32,122 nt of DNA from Streptomyces sp. TP-A0356 (GCF_001417775.1 NZ_BBZJ01000045.1:1-32122); one strand, 5' to 3'; shown: positions 7,380-16,300, counted from the stretch's first letter. The notes: generated from the letters alone by a model not told the origin. Numbers and translations: made by a program.

Positions 7380-8548
7380 GGCACGGGCCCCCTTGGGAGC
7401 CCGCGGCAGGGACGACCGGCCAGCCTCAACCACCATCCTCGCGTGAGCCGTTGCCCACTCTGAATGACACTTCTGCGCTCTTCGAGGAGTGCCGCATCGT
7501 CCGCACGCACGGCGAACTGGACACGCAATCAGCGGCCCCACTGGTCCGCGCCCTGACCGAGGCCCGAGCGGCCCGGCCCGAACGGCTCTTCCTGATCGTG
7601 GACCTGAGCGAGGTGACCTTCTCCGACTCCAGCATCCTGTCTGCGCTGTGCGAGGCGTGGTCCGACTGCCGCGCCCGGCGCGGCTGGGTACGCATCGTGT
7701 ACGGCAACCACATGACCGACCTGGTCTTCCGCCACACCGGCCTGCTCGAGCGCTTCCCCGCCTACGCGAGCGCACAGGACGCCTGGGAGGGACGAACGGC
7801 CGACGCCGCACTCCCGCCTCCCCGCGAGCGCATCGCCCGCCGCCGAGGCGCGCTGTCCGGCCGAGGGCCACATGCCGCGCCGAACCACCCGACAGGACAC
7901 CTCATGAGCGACCAGCTGCGGCGCCTGCCACCGGCCCCGCCCCTTCTTCGCCTGTACCTCGCGCCCGAGAGCACCGTGCCACGCCGTATCGATGGGGCCT
8001 GGTGGCCGCGAACCTTCGACCTCCTGGCGGAACTCCCGTCACTGCTCTCCGGCCTGCCCCGCGCCTGGGGCCAGATCGGCAGTGTCCTGGTGAACGGCAC
8101 AGGGTGGGCCGGGGTCCCGGGCCGCATGCTCGTCTGCAACCAGGTCGTCCGGCTGCGCAGGACCGCCACGGCGCGCACGCCGAGCACCATCGTGCTGATG
8201 GCCCCCGCCCATGGGCGCCGGGATCTGCTGGTCGTGCCACCGGAGGCCACCGAGCAGGCCGCGGAATCGCTCGTGTCCGCAGTGGGACTGACGCCGGAGC
8301 GGGGTCACTTCGCGAGCTTCGGGTGCGGTGCCGGCGATGGCGCGCAGGCGGGCGACGCATGCGGTGATCTGCCGGTCCCAGTCGGTGAAGAGGCCGCGGG
8401 CCGCGGGGTGGAGGAACAGGTAGCGGGCGAGGTTGCGCTGTCTGGCGGGCCAGTCGTCCAGGCCCGTGTAGAGGGCGAGGCCGCCGGGGTTCCAGGCCAG
8501 CAGGTCCATGCTGCGGCTGATGACGTACGCCGGGTTGGGGCGGAGTGA
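7376..8548 (+). CDS. STAS (anti-anti-sigma) domain fused in frame to DUF5994
   Basis: The frame of 390 aa starts at the ATG overlapping the previous stop. Residues 40-137 form a STAS domain: CRIVRTHGELDTQSAAPLVRAL, then LIVDLSEVTFSDSSILSAL with the phosphorylatable Ser (S85/S86). In this family a kinase phosphorylates this Ser and a SpoIIE-type phosphatase removes the phosphate. A Pro/Arg-rich linker (140-176) runs without a stop into a DUF5994 domain (RIDGAWWPRTFDLLAELPSLL ... RRDLLVVPPEATEQ). An in-frame ATG at 7904, with CAGGA just upstream, could give DUF5994 separately. After about 8305 the frame enters sequence that is antisense to the MmyB gene, so the last 80 or so codons are probably foreign and the DUF5994 end is damaged. 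Confidence 0.7.
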   Translation: MRHGPPWEPAAGTTGQPQPPSSREPLPTLNDTSALFEECRIVRTHGELDTQSAAPLVRALTEARAARPERLFLIVDLSEVTFSDSSILSALCEAWSDCRARRGWVRIVYGNHMTDLVFRHTGLLERFPAYASAQDAWEGRTADAALPPPRERIARRRGALSGRGPHAAPNHPTGHLMSDQLRRLPPAPPLLRLYLAPESTVPRRIDGAWWPRTFDLLAELPSLLSGLPRAWGQIGSVLVNGTGWAGVPGRMLVCNQVVRLRRTATARTPSTIVLMAPAHGRRDLLVVPPEATEQAAESLVSAVGLTPERGHFASFGCGAGDGAQAGDACGDLPVPVGEEAAGRGVEEQVAGEVALSGGPVVQARVEGEAAGVPGQQVHAAADDVRRVGAE

Positions 8549-8916
8549 TTCGAGCAGCAGCTTCAGGTGGGGGCGCACGGTCCGGCTCGGGGCGGACGCC
8601 CGTTCGGGGGCGTAGCGGGCGGCTCGGGCGGCGAGCTCATGCAGGTGCTGGTGCTCCTGGTCGTCCATGTGCAGGCGCGGGCAAGGGAGTCGAGGGCGGT
8701 GGGGCTGGGACGGGTCTCCTTGCCGCGCTCGAGGCGTACGTAGTAGTCGATGCTGATGCCGGCGAGGGTGGCCAGCTCCTCGCGGCGCAGCCCGGGGGTG
8801 CGGCGGATGCCGGCGCCGACGGTGAGGCCGACGTGTTCGGGGCTGGTCTGGGTGCGGCGGGCGCGCAGGTAGCGGCCCAGCTCGGCTCCCTCGCTGTTCG
8901 CGCTCTCGGATGGCAT
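8305..8916 (-). pseudogene. MmyB-type helix-turn-helix regulator (frameshifted and 3'-truncated)
   Basis: From the ATG at 8916 the protein starts with an XRE helix-turn-helix (LGRYLRARRTQTSPEHVGL, GIRRTPGLRREELATLAGIS, YYVRLERGKETRPSPTALDSLARAC). Near 8668-8676 the frame shifts by one base. It continues with MDDQEHQHLHELAARAARYA and the MmyB-like ligand-binding domain (NPAYVISRSMDLLAWNPGGLALYT, ARYLFLHPAARGLFTDWD, ARLRAIAGTAPEAR). Then the family pattern stops near 8310, where the convergent DUF5994 frame begins. About 200 of a usual 280 or so residues remain. The one-base loss could also be a sequencing error, but the 3' loss is not. Confidence 0.75.
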
Positions 8917-9158
8917 GTCTCCAGTCTCACCCGCTGAGTGCCTGCCGCACGGGAGTGAGGGGGGTCCTGTCATTACCCCGGAAGAGCCCGCCCTGCCACA
9001 CCGACGCGATCCGGGCGAGGGTGAATGAGCAAGATGCGACGGCGTCCCGGCCACCGCCACCACAGGTACGACGTGGCAGACCGGGCGACGGGCGCCGGGC
9101 GACGCCACGATGCAGAGAGGGCGAAATGAGGGCGTCAGGCACTCAGGCCGGACGGGTG

Positions 9159-12100
9159 TCAGTCCGAGAAGTCGAGGCTCTCCTGACCAGGGCCGGGGGC
9201 GCGTCGAGACTTCCGCGGCGGTTTCGGTTCCTTGGTTGCGTAGGCAGGTACGGGCAGGATGCCCTCGCCCCGTAGGTCGTCGGTGCTGATGAGCGGGCCG
9301 CTGGTCACTGCGTCCAGCAGCCGGGCCTGTCGGGGTTCGAGGGCTACGAGGAGCCCGAGCGCGTTGATGAGGTCAATCAGATCAACGGTCCACCGGGCAG
9401 GCCAGGTCGGGGGCAGGATGTCGTTCAACGGGGTCTGTCGTTCCACGTCTGGCTTGCGCTTGCGGAAGCTGAACCACTTGCGGATCACCTGCACCCCGCC
9501 GATCCGATAGTCCCAGACTTCCGGCGCCACCGGACGTATGCAGCCCGTGCCCACCGTGAGGGTTCGCGTGGACGCGTCGTAGGAGATGTCCGCAGGTAAC
9601 CCGTCGTCCTCTCCGATCACGACGACGCATTCCGGTTGTTCCTCCGGGGGAAGCCTTGGGGACGAGCCAGGTGAACTGTCGTGGTGGGAGGCGAAGCGCT
9701 GGCCGTACGTGTGGATCCACACCGTGCGTCGGCCCACTTCCACGAGCTCCGCCCATAGAGCCGGGTCGCGTGTTATGGGGATACGGACACCGCGCTCGGC
9801 GAGGTTTGCGGCGAAGCGGCGGGTGTAGCCGCTGTGGCCGGCTGTTCCCGCGATGTACGCGAAGAGGTCCTCGGCGGTGACCGTTACGCCGTGCGTCTTG
9901 GTGAGGAGACGCAGCAGGCCAGGGGTGACGTTTGGTTCAGCCTGGTGAGGGTGGCGGTAGAGAGGGGCGACGCGGCCGCCTTCGGTGCCTTTGAAGTGGT
10001 GCATGTCGGGCAGCAGGGCAGTGAAACTCACCGCCGGCCCCGGACGGCCTGATTCCGTGTGGAGTTCGGACAGGTAGATCTGACGCTGGTCGTTGTGGGC
10101 GAACCACAAGGCCGGTCGGGGAAAGTCGATCACTCGTCTGTCCGCGATGATGTACTGCCTGTCGAAGGTCATCCGGCCGTAGGGAACAGTGACCGGCAAC
10201 GTCTCCTTCTCTGCGGCAAGGCTTTTCCTTTCCTGCTGGCCGGGCAGTGGTGGTTCCGGCTTGTCCGGACGGCGGTCTCTGGTTGTTTTCAGCAGTGCGG
10301 CCTTGTCCTCCGCTGGGGCTTGGACGAGTCTGCGCCACCGGCTCTCCAGGACGTCGCGGCTGGGTGAGACGGGCCAGCTGCGGTTGTTCTTGTTGCCGGA
10401 GCTCGTCCAGGGCAGCAGGGCGTCCACCGGTGGCATGGCCGACCACTCGGAGTCGGACGGGACGTGAAAAGGCGCGGTCCACTGTGTGGGGCATAGTTGC
10501 CAGGAGGTCCCGTCGCGATGACCGTCGAGGCCAAGCCCTTCCAGCCAGTTGAATTTCTCCTCGCGTGTGCCCGCGGGGACGTCGAGTCGCCAGACCCGCG
10601 CCGGTGTACCCGCGTCCGGGGTGCCGTGGCGGACGAAGACGGCGATGCAGATCTCCCGCTTGACATCCTGGAAGACCCGGGTGCGCGTGTCGGAGTAGGC
10701 GCCCTCGGGGGAGAGACCGATGATCCAGCCCTCGTCGGCGGCCTCGCGCAGGTAGTGGCGCATGCCGGCCGATCCCTCGCTGTCCAGGTATCCGGAGTTG
10801 GTGATGAGGGCGACGATCCCGCTGGGGGCCTTCGGCGCTCCCGAGGCGGTCAGCTGGTCGAAGACCTTCCAGGTGGACCAGGCCCAGAAGTAGACGTAGA
10901 GGTTGTCGAGGGCGTATCCGACGCGTCCGTTGTCCTCTGGGTGGAAGCGGGCGAGGATCGGGCCCTGGCCGTTCGGGTTGCCCTCGGTGATCCAGCGTCC
11001 GACGCCCGACTGTCTCGCACCTCGCAGGTAGGGCGGATTGCCGATGACCACCATGACCTTCTCGTCCGCCTTGATCTTGTTCGCCATTCGGCGGTGGCGG
11101 GCGATCGCCTCGTACATGAAGCCCAGGTGGTGCTCGACGGCGGGATCGTCGAGTGTGTCGGCCACCAGAAGCCTCGGCGGGCGGCGCGTGATGTCGGCGT
11201 CGTGGGACCGGAAGGCGTGGTGCACACGGAGTTCGGCGACGGCGTACGGCCCGGTCTGTTTCTCCAGCCCGACCAGCCGGCCCGAGAGCTCCCGGAGAAG
11301 CCCGGACTTGAGCGTGCTGCCGTACTTCAGTGACAGGGACTTGGCGACGTGGTCGATGATGTTGATGAGGAAGGTCCCGGTGCCCATGGCCGGATCGACG
11401 ACGGTGACGTCCTCGCTTCCGTAGCCGTCCTCCTGGCCGAGCCGGTCACGCAGCACCTCGTCGGTGAAGCCGACCATGAAGCGGACGACCTCGCCAGCCG
11501 TGTAGTACGTACCCGTCCGCCGTCGCAGTTCCGGGTCGTAGGCGCCCAGAAAGCCCTCGTACAGGTGGAGGTAGGCGTCTCCGGTCTCGTCCTTGAACAT
11601 CTCGGGGTCGACGGCCGATAAGACGTCGATCAGCGGGTCGATGATGCCCCGCAGATCGTCGAGGGCGTCGTCCGTCAGCACCGCCAGCGCCTTGCCCATC
11701 AAGGAATGCCGCTTGCCCAGTTGGATCGCGACCTCGGGAAGCGTGAGCCTGCCCAGATCAATGTGCTCAAGGCGAGCCAGGAGCATGGCAAACGTCAGCG
11801 TCTGACTGTATTGGTCCGCGAACTCCTCCGGGCGAGCATCGGGAAAGAGCAGGTCCTTCCAGTTGTCGGCCAGGATCGAGAACGCAGCGTCAGCCTCCCC
11901 GTGCTCCTCGCGGGTGAGACGCTCGGTGACCTCGTCACGCAGCAGGGCGCAGATTCCCGCGATGCGCTTGACCAGTTCGTTGATGCTGTCGTGGACGATG
12001 GGCGCTGGCAGGAAGAAATGCGTGAGGGCACGCTCGAACCCGGTGTCCGCGACGACGAGTTGCCGACTACCGGAATCAAGGTCTCCGACCAGGATCCCGG

Positions 12101-12536
12101 TCGGGCCGACCTGTACGCCGAAACGGTAGACCGCCCACTGGTATCCGTCGGTGTACAGCACATTGTGGAGTGCCTTGATCTTCTCCCACTGCTTGCGGTC
12201 GTGGCTCTTCACCGACCACTTCTCCGGATCGGCCCCCGAGCCCGGCTGCTTCAGCTCGACGTGCCCTATGGTCCTGCCGCCGCAGGCGATGGCGAAGTCG
12301 GGCCGGATCCCGAGTTCCTTGATGCGACTCTGACCGTGGACGATGAGCTTGAGGCGTTGCCGCGAGGCCATGCCGCGCAGCAGATGCTCCACCGGCGCGG
12401 TCAGACTGTCCTCCTTACTGCTGACCGCCCCTGCGGGACCTTGCAGCTTGGCCCTGACCTCCTCGCCGAACTGGGCAACGAGGTCCGCTACCGATCCGGT
12501 CGTGCCCTTTCCCGCCCAGACGTCCCCTCTTGCCAT
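9159..12536 (-). CDS. Single-polypeptide restriction-modification enzyme (type ISP/IIG-like)
   Basis: This enzyme of about 1125 aa should methylate adenine and cleave DNA. I chose the ATG at 12536, which has a run of GGGGGG just upstream; an ATG at 12590 would add 18 residues. Residues 78-96 carry a PD-(D/E)xK nuclease pattern (GIRPDFAIACGGRTIGHVELK: D80, E94, K96). A helical spacer follows. The N6-adenine methyltransferase has TGTYYTAGEVVRFMV (341-355), motif I DPAMGTGTF (381-389) and motif IV NPPY (500-503). The C-terminal 500 residues are probably the DNA recognition part, as in type ISP enzymes. I see no helicase motor, unlike the LlaBIII type, so it may act more like a type IIG enzyme. 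No separate S or R gene is present. GC content looks lower than in the neighbours, in keeping with transfer. Confidence 0.8.
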   Translation of the reverse strand: MARGDVWAGKGTTGSVADLVAQFGEEVRAKLQGPAGAVSSKEDSLTAPVEHLLRGMASRQRLKLIVHGQSRIKELGIRPDFAIACGGRTIGHVELKQPGSGADPEKWSVKSHDRKQWEKIKALHNVLYTDGYQWAVYRFGVQVGPTGILVGDLDSGSRQLVVADTGFERALTHFFLPAPIVHDSINELVKRIAGICALLRDEVTERLTREEHGEADAAFSILADNWKDLLFPDARPEEFADQYSQTLTFAMLLARLEHIDLGRLTLPEVAIQLGKRHSLMGKALAVLTDDALDDLRGIIDPLIDVLSAVDPEMFKDETGDAYLHLYEGFLGAYDPELRRRTGTYYTAGEVVRFMVGFTDEVLRDRLGQEDGYGSEDVTVVDPAMGTGTFLINIIDHVAKSLSLKYGSTLKSGLLRELSGRLVGLEKQTGPYAVAELRVHHAFRSHDADITRRPPRLLVADTLDDPAVEHHLGFMYEAIARHRRMANKIKADEKVMVVIGNPPYLRGARQSGVGRWITEGNPNGQGPILARFHPEDNGRVGYALDNLYVYFWAWSTWKVFDQLTASGAPKAPSGIVALITNSGYLDSEGSAGMRHYLREAADEGWIIGLSPEGAYSDTRTRVFQDVKREICIAVFVRHGTPDAGTPARVWRLDVPAGTREEKFNWLEGLGLDGHRDGTSWQLCPTQWTAPFHVPSDSEWSAMPPVDALLPWTSSGNKNNRSWPVSPSRDVLESRWRRLVQAPAEDKAALLKTTRDRRPDKPEPPLPGQQERKSLAAEKETLPVTVPYGRMTFDRQYIIADRRVIDFPRPALWFAHNDQRQIYLSELHTESGRPGPAVSFTALLPDMHHFKGTEGGRVAPLYRHPHQAEPNVTPGLLRLLTKTHGVTVTAEDLFAYIAGTAGHSGYTRRFAANLAERGVRIPITRDPALWAELVEVGRRTVWIHTYGQRFASHHDSSPGSSPRLPPEEQPECVVVIGEDDGLPADISYDASTRTLTVGTGCIRPVAPEVWDYRIGGVQVIRKWFSFRKRKPDVERQTPLNDILPPTWPARWTVDLIDLINALGLLVALEPRQARLLDAVTSGPLISTDDLRGEGILPVPAYATKEPKPPRKSRRAPGPGQESLDFSD

Positions 12537-13001
12537 CGGCCCCCCAAGGTTGCACCCACGCCGACGATCAGACCCATACAGAATGCCCATGACATCTCAA
12601 GCAGCAAACACCAGTGGATGTAGGTTGATTGGTGACGAGCCGCCAAAACCCCGCGTACGGACATCGGTTGGAGCGTGAGCCGAGAGTGCGTCCGGGCGTG
12701 CGTCAACGTGCGGAGCGCGCAATCGGTGGACGGTACGCCGATCTTGCAGGCAGGCTGGGGCGATCGCGGGGGCAGCGTGCGTGCGTCAAACGAAGCCATC
12801 ATGGCTGCGCGGCTCCTGGTATGTCCCCGCTGCTGCTCAACGGAGATCGACCACGCCGCCACCCGCGAGCTCGGCCGTGCAGCGACGCTCAGCGCGATCG
12901 ACGACATCCGACATTGGGTGCGACGAGGCCGTGCCGTGCTGTCTGAGATCACGGATGATCATCTGAGTGCCACCCAGTCGGTGCGCGCCCGCTATCGCGG
13001 C
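12537..13001. other. Gap between restriction enzyme and its neighbour
   Basis: Overlapping open frames cross this stretch on both strands. One plus-strand frame contains LLVCPRCCSTEIDHAATREL (about 12813-12873), a CxxCC pattern, but it has no convincing ribosome binding site, and I do not trust it as a gene. It should hold the promoter of the restriction enzyme gene. Confidence 0.35.
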
Positions 13002-14522
13002 TCAGGGGCCGTAGGGGCTCCAGTGCCCGAGGAAGGGTTTCAGGTCGTCGGCCCGTGGGTTGGGGATGTCGGGCAGTCGGGGCGGTGTGTTCAGTGGGTC
13101 GAGGCGCTCCACGGTGGCGGCTGCCCAGCTGATCCATGCTTCGGCTTCAGTTCTGGTCTGCCCCGGTGGCATGGCCTCGACTCGTGTGCGTACCGCGCTC
13201 ACGTACTCGGTCAGTCGGATGGCGTGGTGCCATGCCGCTTCCTGTGCTTCGAGGTGCCGGACGCGGTACGCCTCCGCGTACCGGATGCGGGCTTGTTCCA
13301 TGGCGGTTTCCCAGCGGATGCGCTTCTGGCGTGCCGCTTCGGCCTCGTCCTGGCGTCTGCGTTCGGCGGCTTCGCCGCGAAGCGTGACCTCCTGTGCGAT
13401 CTCGGCGAGCTGCTCTTCGAGGGGGTGGCCGGGAGCGTCGGCCCATTCGCTCGCCCGGTGTGGCTGGCCGCCGCTGACGATGAAGCGGAGACGTTCGGAC
13501 GGGGTGTAGTCGAAGCGGGGGATTCTGACCCAGGAGTGCTTCTTGGCCTCGGCGAGTTCCTTCTCGGTGGCGACGTGCTCGGCTCGGTCCTGTTCCTGGA
13601 GGACGAGAAACCCCACTGGCTGGCCCTGTGCGGTGATGGTGAAGTGAGGATGTGCCTTGCGGCGGCGATGAGACGGGGGTGCGAAGCCGGTCTGCCCGGC
13701 CGCGCAGGTGTGTCCTTCGGCCTCGGCGGCGGTGATGAGCGCCTGGATGAGGCGGAGAGCGCGTCCTTGGACGGGCTTGGTCAGGCCGAGCGGCTGCCGT
13801 TCGTTCTGCATGGCTCGGACAACGGCGTGTGGCCGAGTGAGCCGCGAGGGCACGGCGACGGGGTCGAGGACAGCAAGACGCCAGGCGGGGATGTCGACGA
13901 GCTTGATCTCATACCCGCCGCTGCGCCAACCCCCGTACAACTCCTTCGTCTCCGGAATCCTTCCGGATCTGCGTGCCGCGGCGACGCGGGACGGCCACTT
14001 TTCCAGCTCAGGGCCGCTGCCGCTCTTGACGATTCTGCCGCCGGCCTCCGCGAGTTCTTGCAGCAGCTGCTCCGTGAACGTGAAGCGAGGCTGTGATGGA
14101 GGGGGTGGCTTCCGCTCGGCGGCCGGCGTTTCCTGCGCTCGGGTGGACTGAGGTCGTGGAGCGGCGGCCTGGGTCTTCCGGGGGCGTGATCCGCGGGGCG
14201 GGTACGTGCCGTGTGCCAGGTAGTGCCGGCCGGCGCTCGTCAGGGCGACGCTCCACTGCCCGGCCTTCCGGGAGACCGTCACCAGGCCCCGGTTGTGCAG
14301 TGCCTGACAGGTGGTCTTGTAGGAACTGGTCTCCCATACGCCGGCAGGACACCCGTCTGCCACCCACTGCAGCACCGAGAGCTGCCGCTCATTGACCCGC
14401 CGTTCCAATGGCCCGCCTTCGACTCGGAGTGTCGTACGACGGCGGCATGCTGCCAGTTCTTGGGGTAGGCGACCGGCGCTTCGAGTCAATTCGCTCGGAC
14501 GAGCGGGCTGACGTGGCTGCAA
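13002..14522 (-). CDS. Hypothetical protein with N-terminal winged helix and coiled coil
   Basis: This 506-aa protein is of unknown function. After a basic start, residues 40-110 look like a winged helix (RVNERQLSVLQWVADGCPAGVW, YKTTCQALHNRGLVTVSR, WSVALTSAGRHYLAHGTYPP). A Pro-rich linker and a middle part follow (EIKLVDIPAWRLAVLDPVAVPSRLTRPHAVVRAM, FIVSGGQPHRASEWADAPGH). A strongly charged helical segment rich in Ala, Glu and Arg, probably a coiled coil, fills about 390-470. I recognise no catalytic motif. It is transcribed in the same direction as the restriction enzyme, about 465 bp upstream, so it may belong to the same transferred segment. The start could lie a little further in, near residue 45. 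Confidence 0.65.
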   Translation of the reverse strand: MQPRQPARPSELTRSAGRLPQELAACRRRTTLRVEGGPLERRVNERQLSVLQWVADGCPAGVWETSSYKTTCQALHNRGLVTVSRKAGQWSVALTSAGRHYLAHGTYPPRGSRPRKTQAAAPRPQSTRAQETPAAERKPPPPSQPRFTFTEQLLQELAEAGGRIVKSGSGPELEKWPSRVAAARRSGRIPETKELYGGWRSGGYEIKLVDIPAWRLAVLDPVAVPSRLTRPHAVVRAMQNERQPLGLTKPVQGRALRLIQALITAAEAEGHTCAAGQTGFAPPSHRRRKAHPHFTITAQGQPVGFLVLQEQDRAEHVATEKELAEAKKHSWVRIPRFDYTPSERLRFIVSGGQPHRASEWADAPGHPLEEQLAEIAQEVTLRGEAAERRRQDEAEAARQKRIRWETAMEQARIRYAEAYRVRHLEAQEAAWHHAIRLTEYVSAVRTRVEAMPPGQTRTEAEAWISWAAATVERLDPLNTPPRLPDIPNPRADDLKPFLGHWSPYGP

Positions 14523-14679
14523 GCCAGTCAGACGGAGAAGAGTAGGTGGGCGCTTTCCTACGCAGGGGGTCTGACTCCTGAGATCTCTGACCGGGGTGTC
14601 CTGATCACACTGTGTCGACCGCCGACCCGGGGATAGTGCGTTTGCTGGTCGCGGGCTGAGGGCGTGTCTCGATAGGGGC

Positions 14680-14768
14680 TTGCCGGACAGGCGTCATCAC
14701 GATTCTGACCGTCCGCACGGCCCGGTGCCGGCTACGGGACAAGCCGTCGGCCTGGAAGGGGAACGAGC
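14680..14768 (+). ncRNA. Candidate bridge RNA region of the IS110 element
   Basis: In the IS110 group, the non-coding end upstream of the transposase gene encodes a bridge RNA that pairs with target and donor DNA. This stretch holds GC-rich sequence able to fold, such as GGCTTGCCGGACAGGC near 14677 and CCGGTGCCGG near 14723. At 89 nt it is shorter than the known bridge RNAs (about 180 nt), so either the RNA extends left past 14672 or my left end is wrong. Confidence 0.25.
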
Positions 14769-15869
14769 ATGACCGGCACGTCCTCCGCTTCGCGTCCTCG
14801 TCGGCGCCGGCCGGCGGCGGAGGTGGTCCTGGGAGTGGACACGCACCGGGATGCCCATGTGGCCGCTGTGCTGTCCCTGGTGGGGGAGGTGATCGGCACC
14901 GACGAGTTTCCGGCCACCGCGGCTGGATACCGAGACCTGCTGGGGTGGGCCAGGGCGTCGGGTACGGTGCGCCGGGCCGGAGTGGAAGGGACCGGTTCCT
15001 TCGGGGCGGCCCTGTCCCGCTACCTGCTGGCCCAGGGCGTGGACGTTTTCGATGTGAACCGGTTCGACCGGGCCGACCGCCGACGGCGAGGCAAGTCCGA
15101 CCCGCTCGATGCCGAGAACGCGGCCCGTGCAGTGCTGAGCGGACGGGCGCGCGCCCAGGCCAAGACTGGCGACGGGCCAGTGGAGATCGCCCGGATGTAC
15201 AAACTGGCCAAGGACTCGGCGGTCAAGGCCCGCACCCAGGCGATCAACCAGCTCAAGGCCGTCCTCATCCGTGCGGATCCGCAGCTGAGAGAGGAACTTG
15301 CCGGGCTGGGCAATGCAGAACTCTTCCGCACCTGCGCACGGCTCGTCGACGACAGCCTGAACCACGAGGCCGACGAAGGGGCGGTGCTCCACGCTACGCA
15401 CATCACCCTGTGCCTGCTGGCCAGGCGCATCAGTCAGCTCAGCGAAGAGATCCAGGACCTGGAAGGCCGCCTGACCCGGCTGGTGGAACGCCACGCTCCG
15501 CAGTTGCTCGCGGTGGTGGGCATCGGTCCGGATACGGCCGTCACTTTGCTGATCACGATCGGAGACAACCCGGAACGCCTGGGCAGTGAAGCGTCGTTTG
15601 CAGCGCTGTGCGGGGTCAGCCCCGTCGAGCGTTCCTCGGGCAGTCGGCAGTACCGTCGCCTCAACCGCGGCGGCGACCGGCAAGCCAACGCGGCCCTGCA
15701 CCGGATCGTGCAGACCCGCCTGCGCGTCGACCCGCGCACCCAGGAGTACTACGAGCGCCGCAGCAAGGAGGGCAAGACCCGGCGCGAGATAGTCCGAAGC
15801 CTCAAGCGCTACGCGGCCCGGGAGGTCTTCCACCTGGTCAGACCAGTGCAGTCGTCACCTCCGTTATAG
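14769..15869 (+). CDS. IS110-family transposase
   Basis: This complete 366-aa transposase/recombinase starts at the ATG at 14769, just after AAGGGGAACGAGC. The N-terminal DEDD (RuvC-like) domain is seen in VVLGVDTHRDAHVAAVLS (D24), VEGTGSFGAALSRYLLAQG (E79) and KSDPLDAENAAR (D-x-x-D, about 115-118). A coiled-coil region spans about 210-240. The C-terminal Transposase_20 domain has LLAVVGIGPDTAVTLLITIGDNPERLGSEASFAALCGVSPVERSSG, with the expected conserved Ser, and NRGGDRQANAALHRIVQTRL. The frame looks intact, so the element may be active. A truncated relative from another IS110 subgroup lies at 31238. Confidence 0.93.
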   Translation: MTGTSSASRPRRRRPAAEVVLGVDTHRDAHVAAVLSLVGEVIGTDEFPATAAGYRDLLGWARASGTVRRAGVEGTGSFGAALSRYLLAQGVDVFDVNRFDRADRRRRGKSDPLDAENAARAVLSGRARAQAKTGDGPVEIARMYKLAKDSAVKARTQAINQLKAVLIRADPQLREELAGLGNAELFRTCARLVDDSLNHEADEGAVLHATHITLCLLARRISQLSEEIQDLEGRLTRLVERHAPQLLAVVGIGPDTAVTLLITIGDNPERLGSEASFAALCGVSPVERSSGSRQYRRLNRGGDRQANAALHRIVQTRLRVDPRTQEYYERRSKEGKTRREIVRSLKRYAAREVFHLVRPVQSSPPL

Positions 15870-15939
15870 GGGCAGTGCGAAGCAGTGAAGCCCATCCGGG
15901 AACCATCCCCCGACGGGGCTTCTGCTCGGAGCCCTGAGA

Positions 15940-15973
15940 CGAAGCCCCGCCGGAGCGCTCCGGCGGGGCTTCG
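15940..15973. terminator. Perfect 34-bp palindrome, likely bidirectional terminator
   Basis: Two 17-base arms (CGAAGCCCCGCCGGAGC and its exact complement) meet without a spacer. It lies between the transposase gene (+) and the desaturase gene (-), which converge. A partial echo (CCCCGACGGGGCTTC) lies at 15908-15922. There is no U-tract, as is common in Streptomyces terminators. Confidence 0.6.
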
Positions 15974-16300
15974 CCGTGATCTCGACTGTGCTTGCGCGCA
16001 TGACCGCGTTCGGCTCCGCACACAGTGCGCGCTCCTGCGATGCTCGCGGGACGCTGGATTTGCGATTGCGCCCATCTGGGAGGGGAGCCGTAAGACGACG
16101 CAGCCGCGCCGGGAAGCCGACGGGGCTGTTCCAGCCGCTGGGTCTCACCGGATCACTTCAGCCGGGCACCGGGACAAGGCGCTGGAGTACGGCAAGGGCA
16201 TCTGGATGCGTTACAGCTGCGGACTCATGCAAGCGGTTCGACGGGATTGCCTCCTGGTTCAGACAGGGCGGCGAGATCATCTACCGCCGGCGCCGGTGCG
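15974..16300. other. Intergenic stretch, nothing recognised
   Basis: This stretch lies downstream of both convergent genes. Short open frames occur on both strands but show no family pattern, and I see no RNA gene or repeat beyond the palindrome to the left. Confidence 0.4.

Larger units (their letters stand above)
14672..15873 (+). mobile_element. IS110-family insertion sequence (probable bounds)
   Basis: The element contains one transposase gene. ATAGGGGC occurs at 14672-14679, upstream of the gene, and again at 15866-15873, across its stop codon. IS110 elements have no long terminal inverted repeats but often show a short shared core sequence at both ends, so I take these as the likely bounds. 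The resulting element, about 1.2 kb, is short for the family, so the true left end may lie further left, in 14523-14671, where I see no gene. Confidence 0.55.

Noticed and set aside
12675..14096. Long plus-strand open frame of 473 codons
   Set aside because: Most of it lies opposite the 506-aa minus-strand gene and shows no family pattern; the minus-strand frame has winged-helix and coiled-coil features, so the plus frame is a GC artefact.
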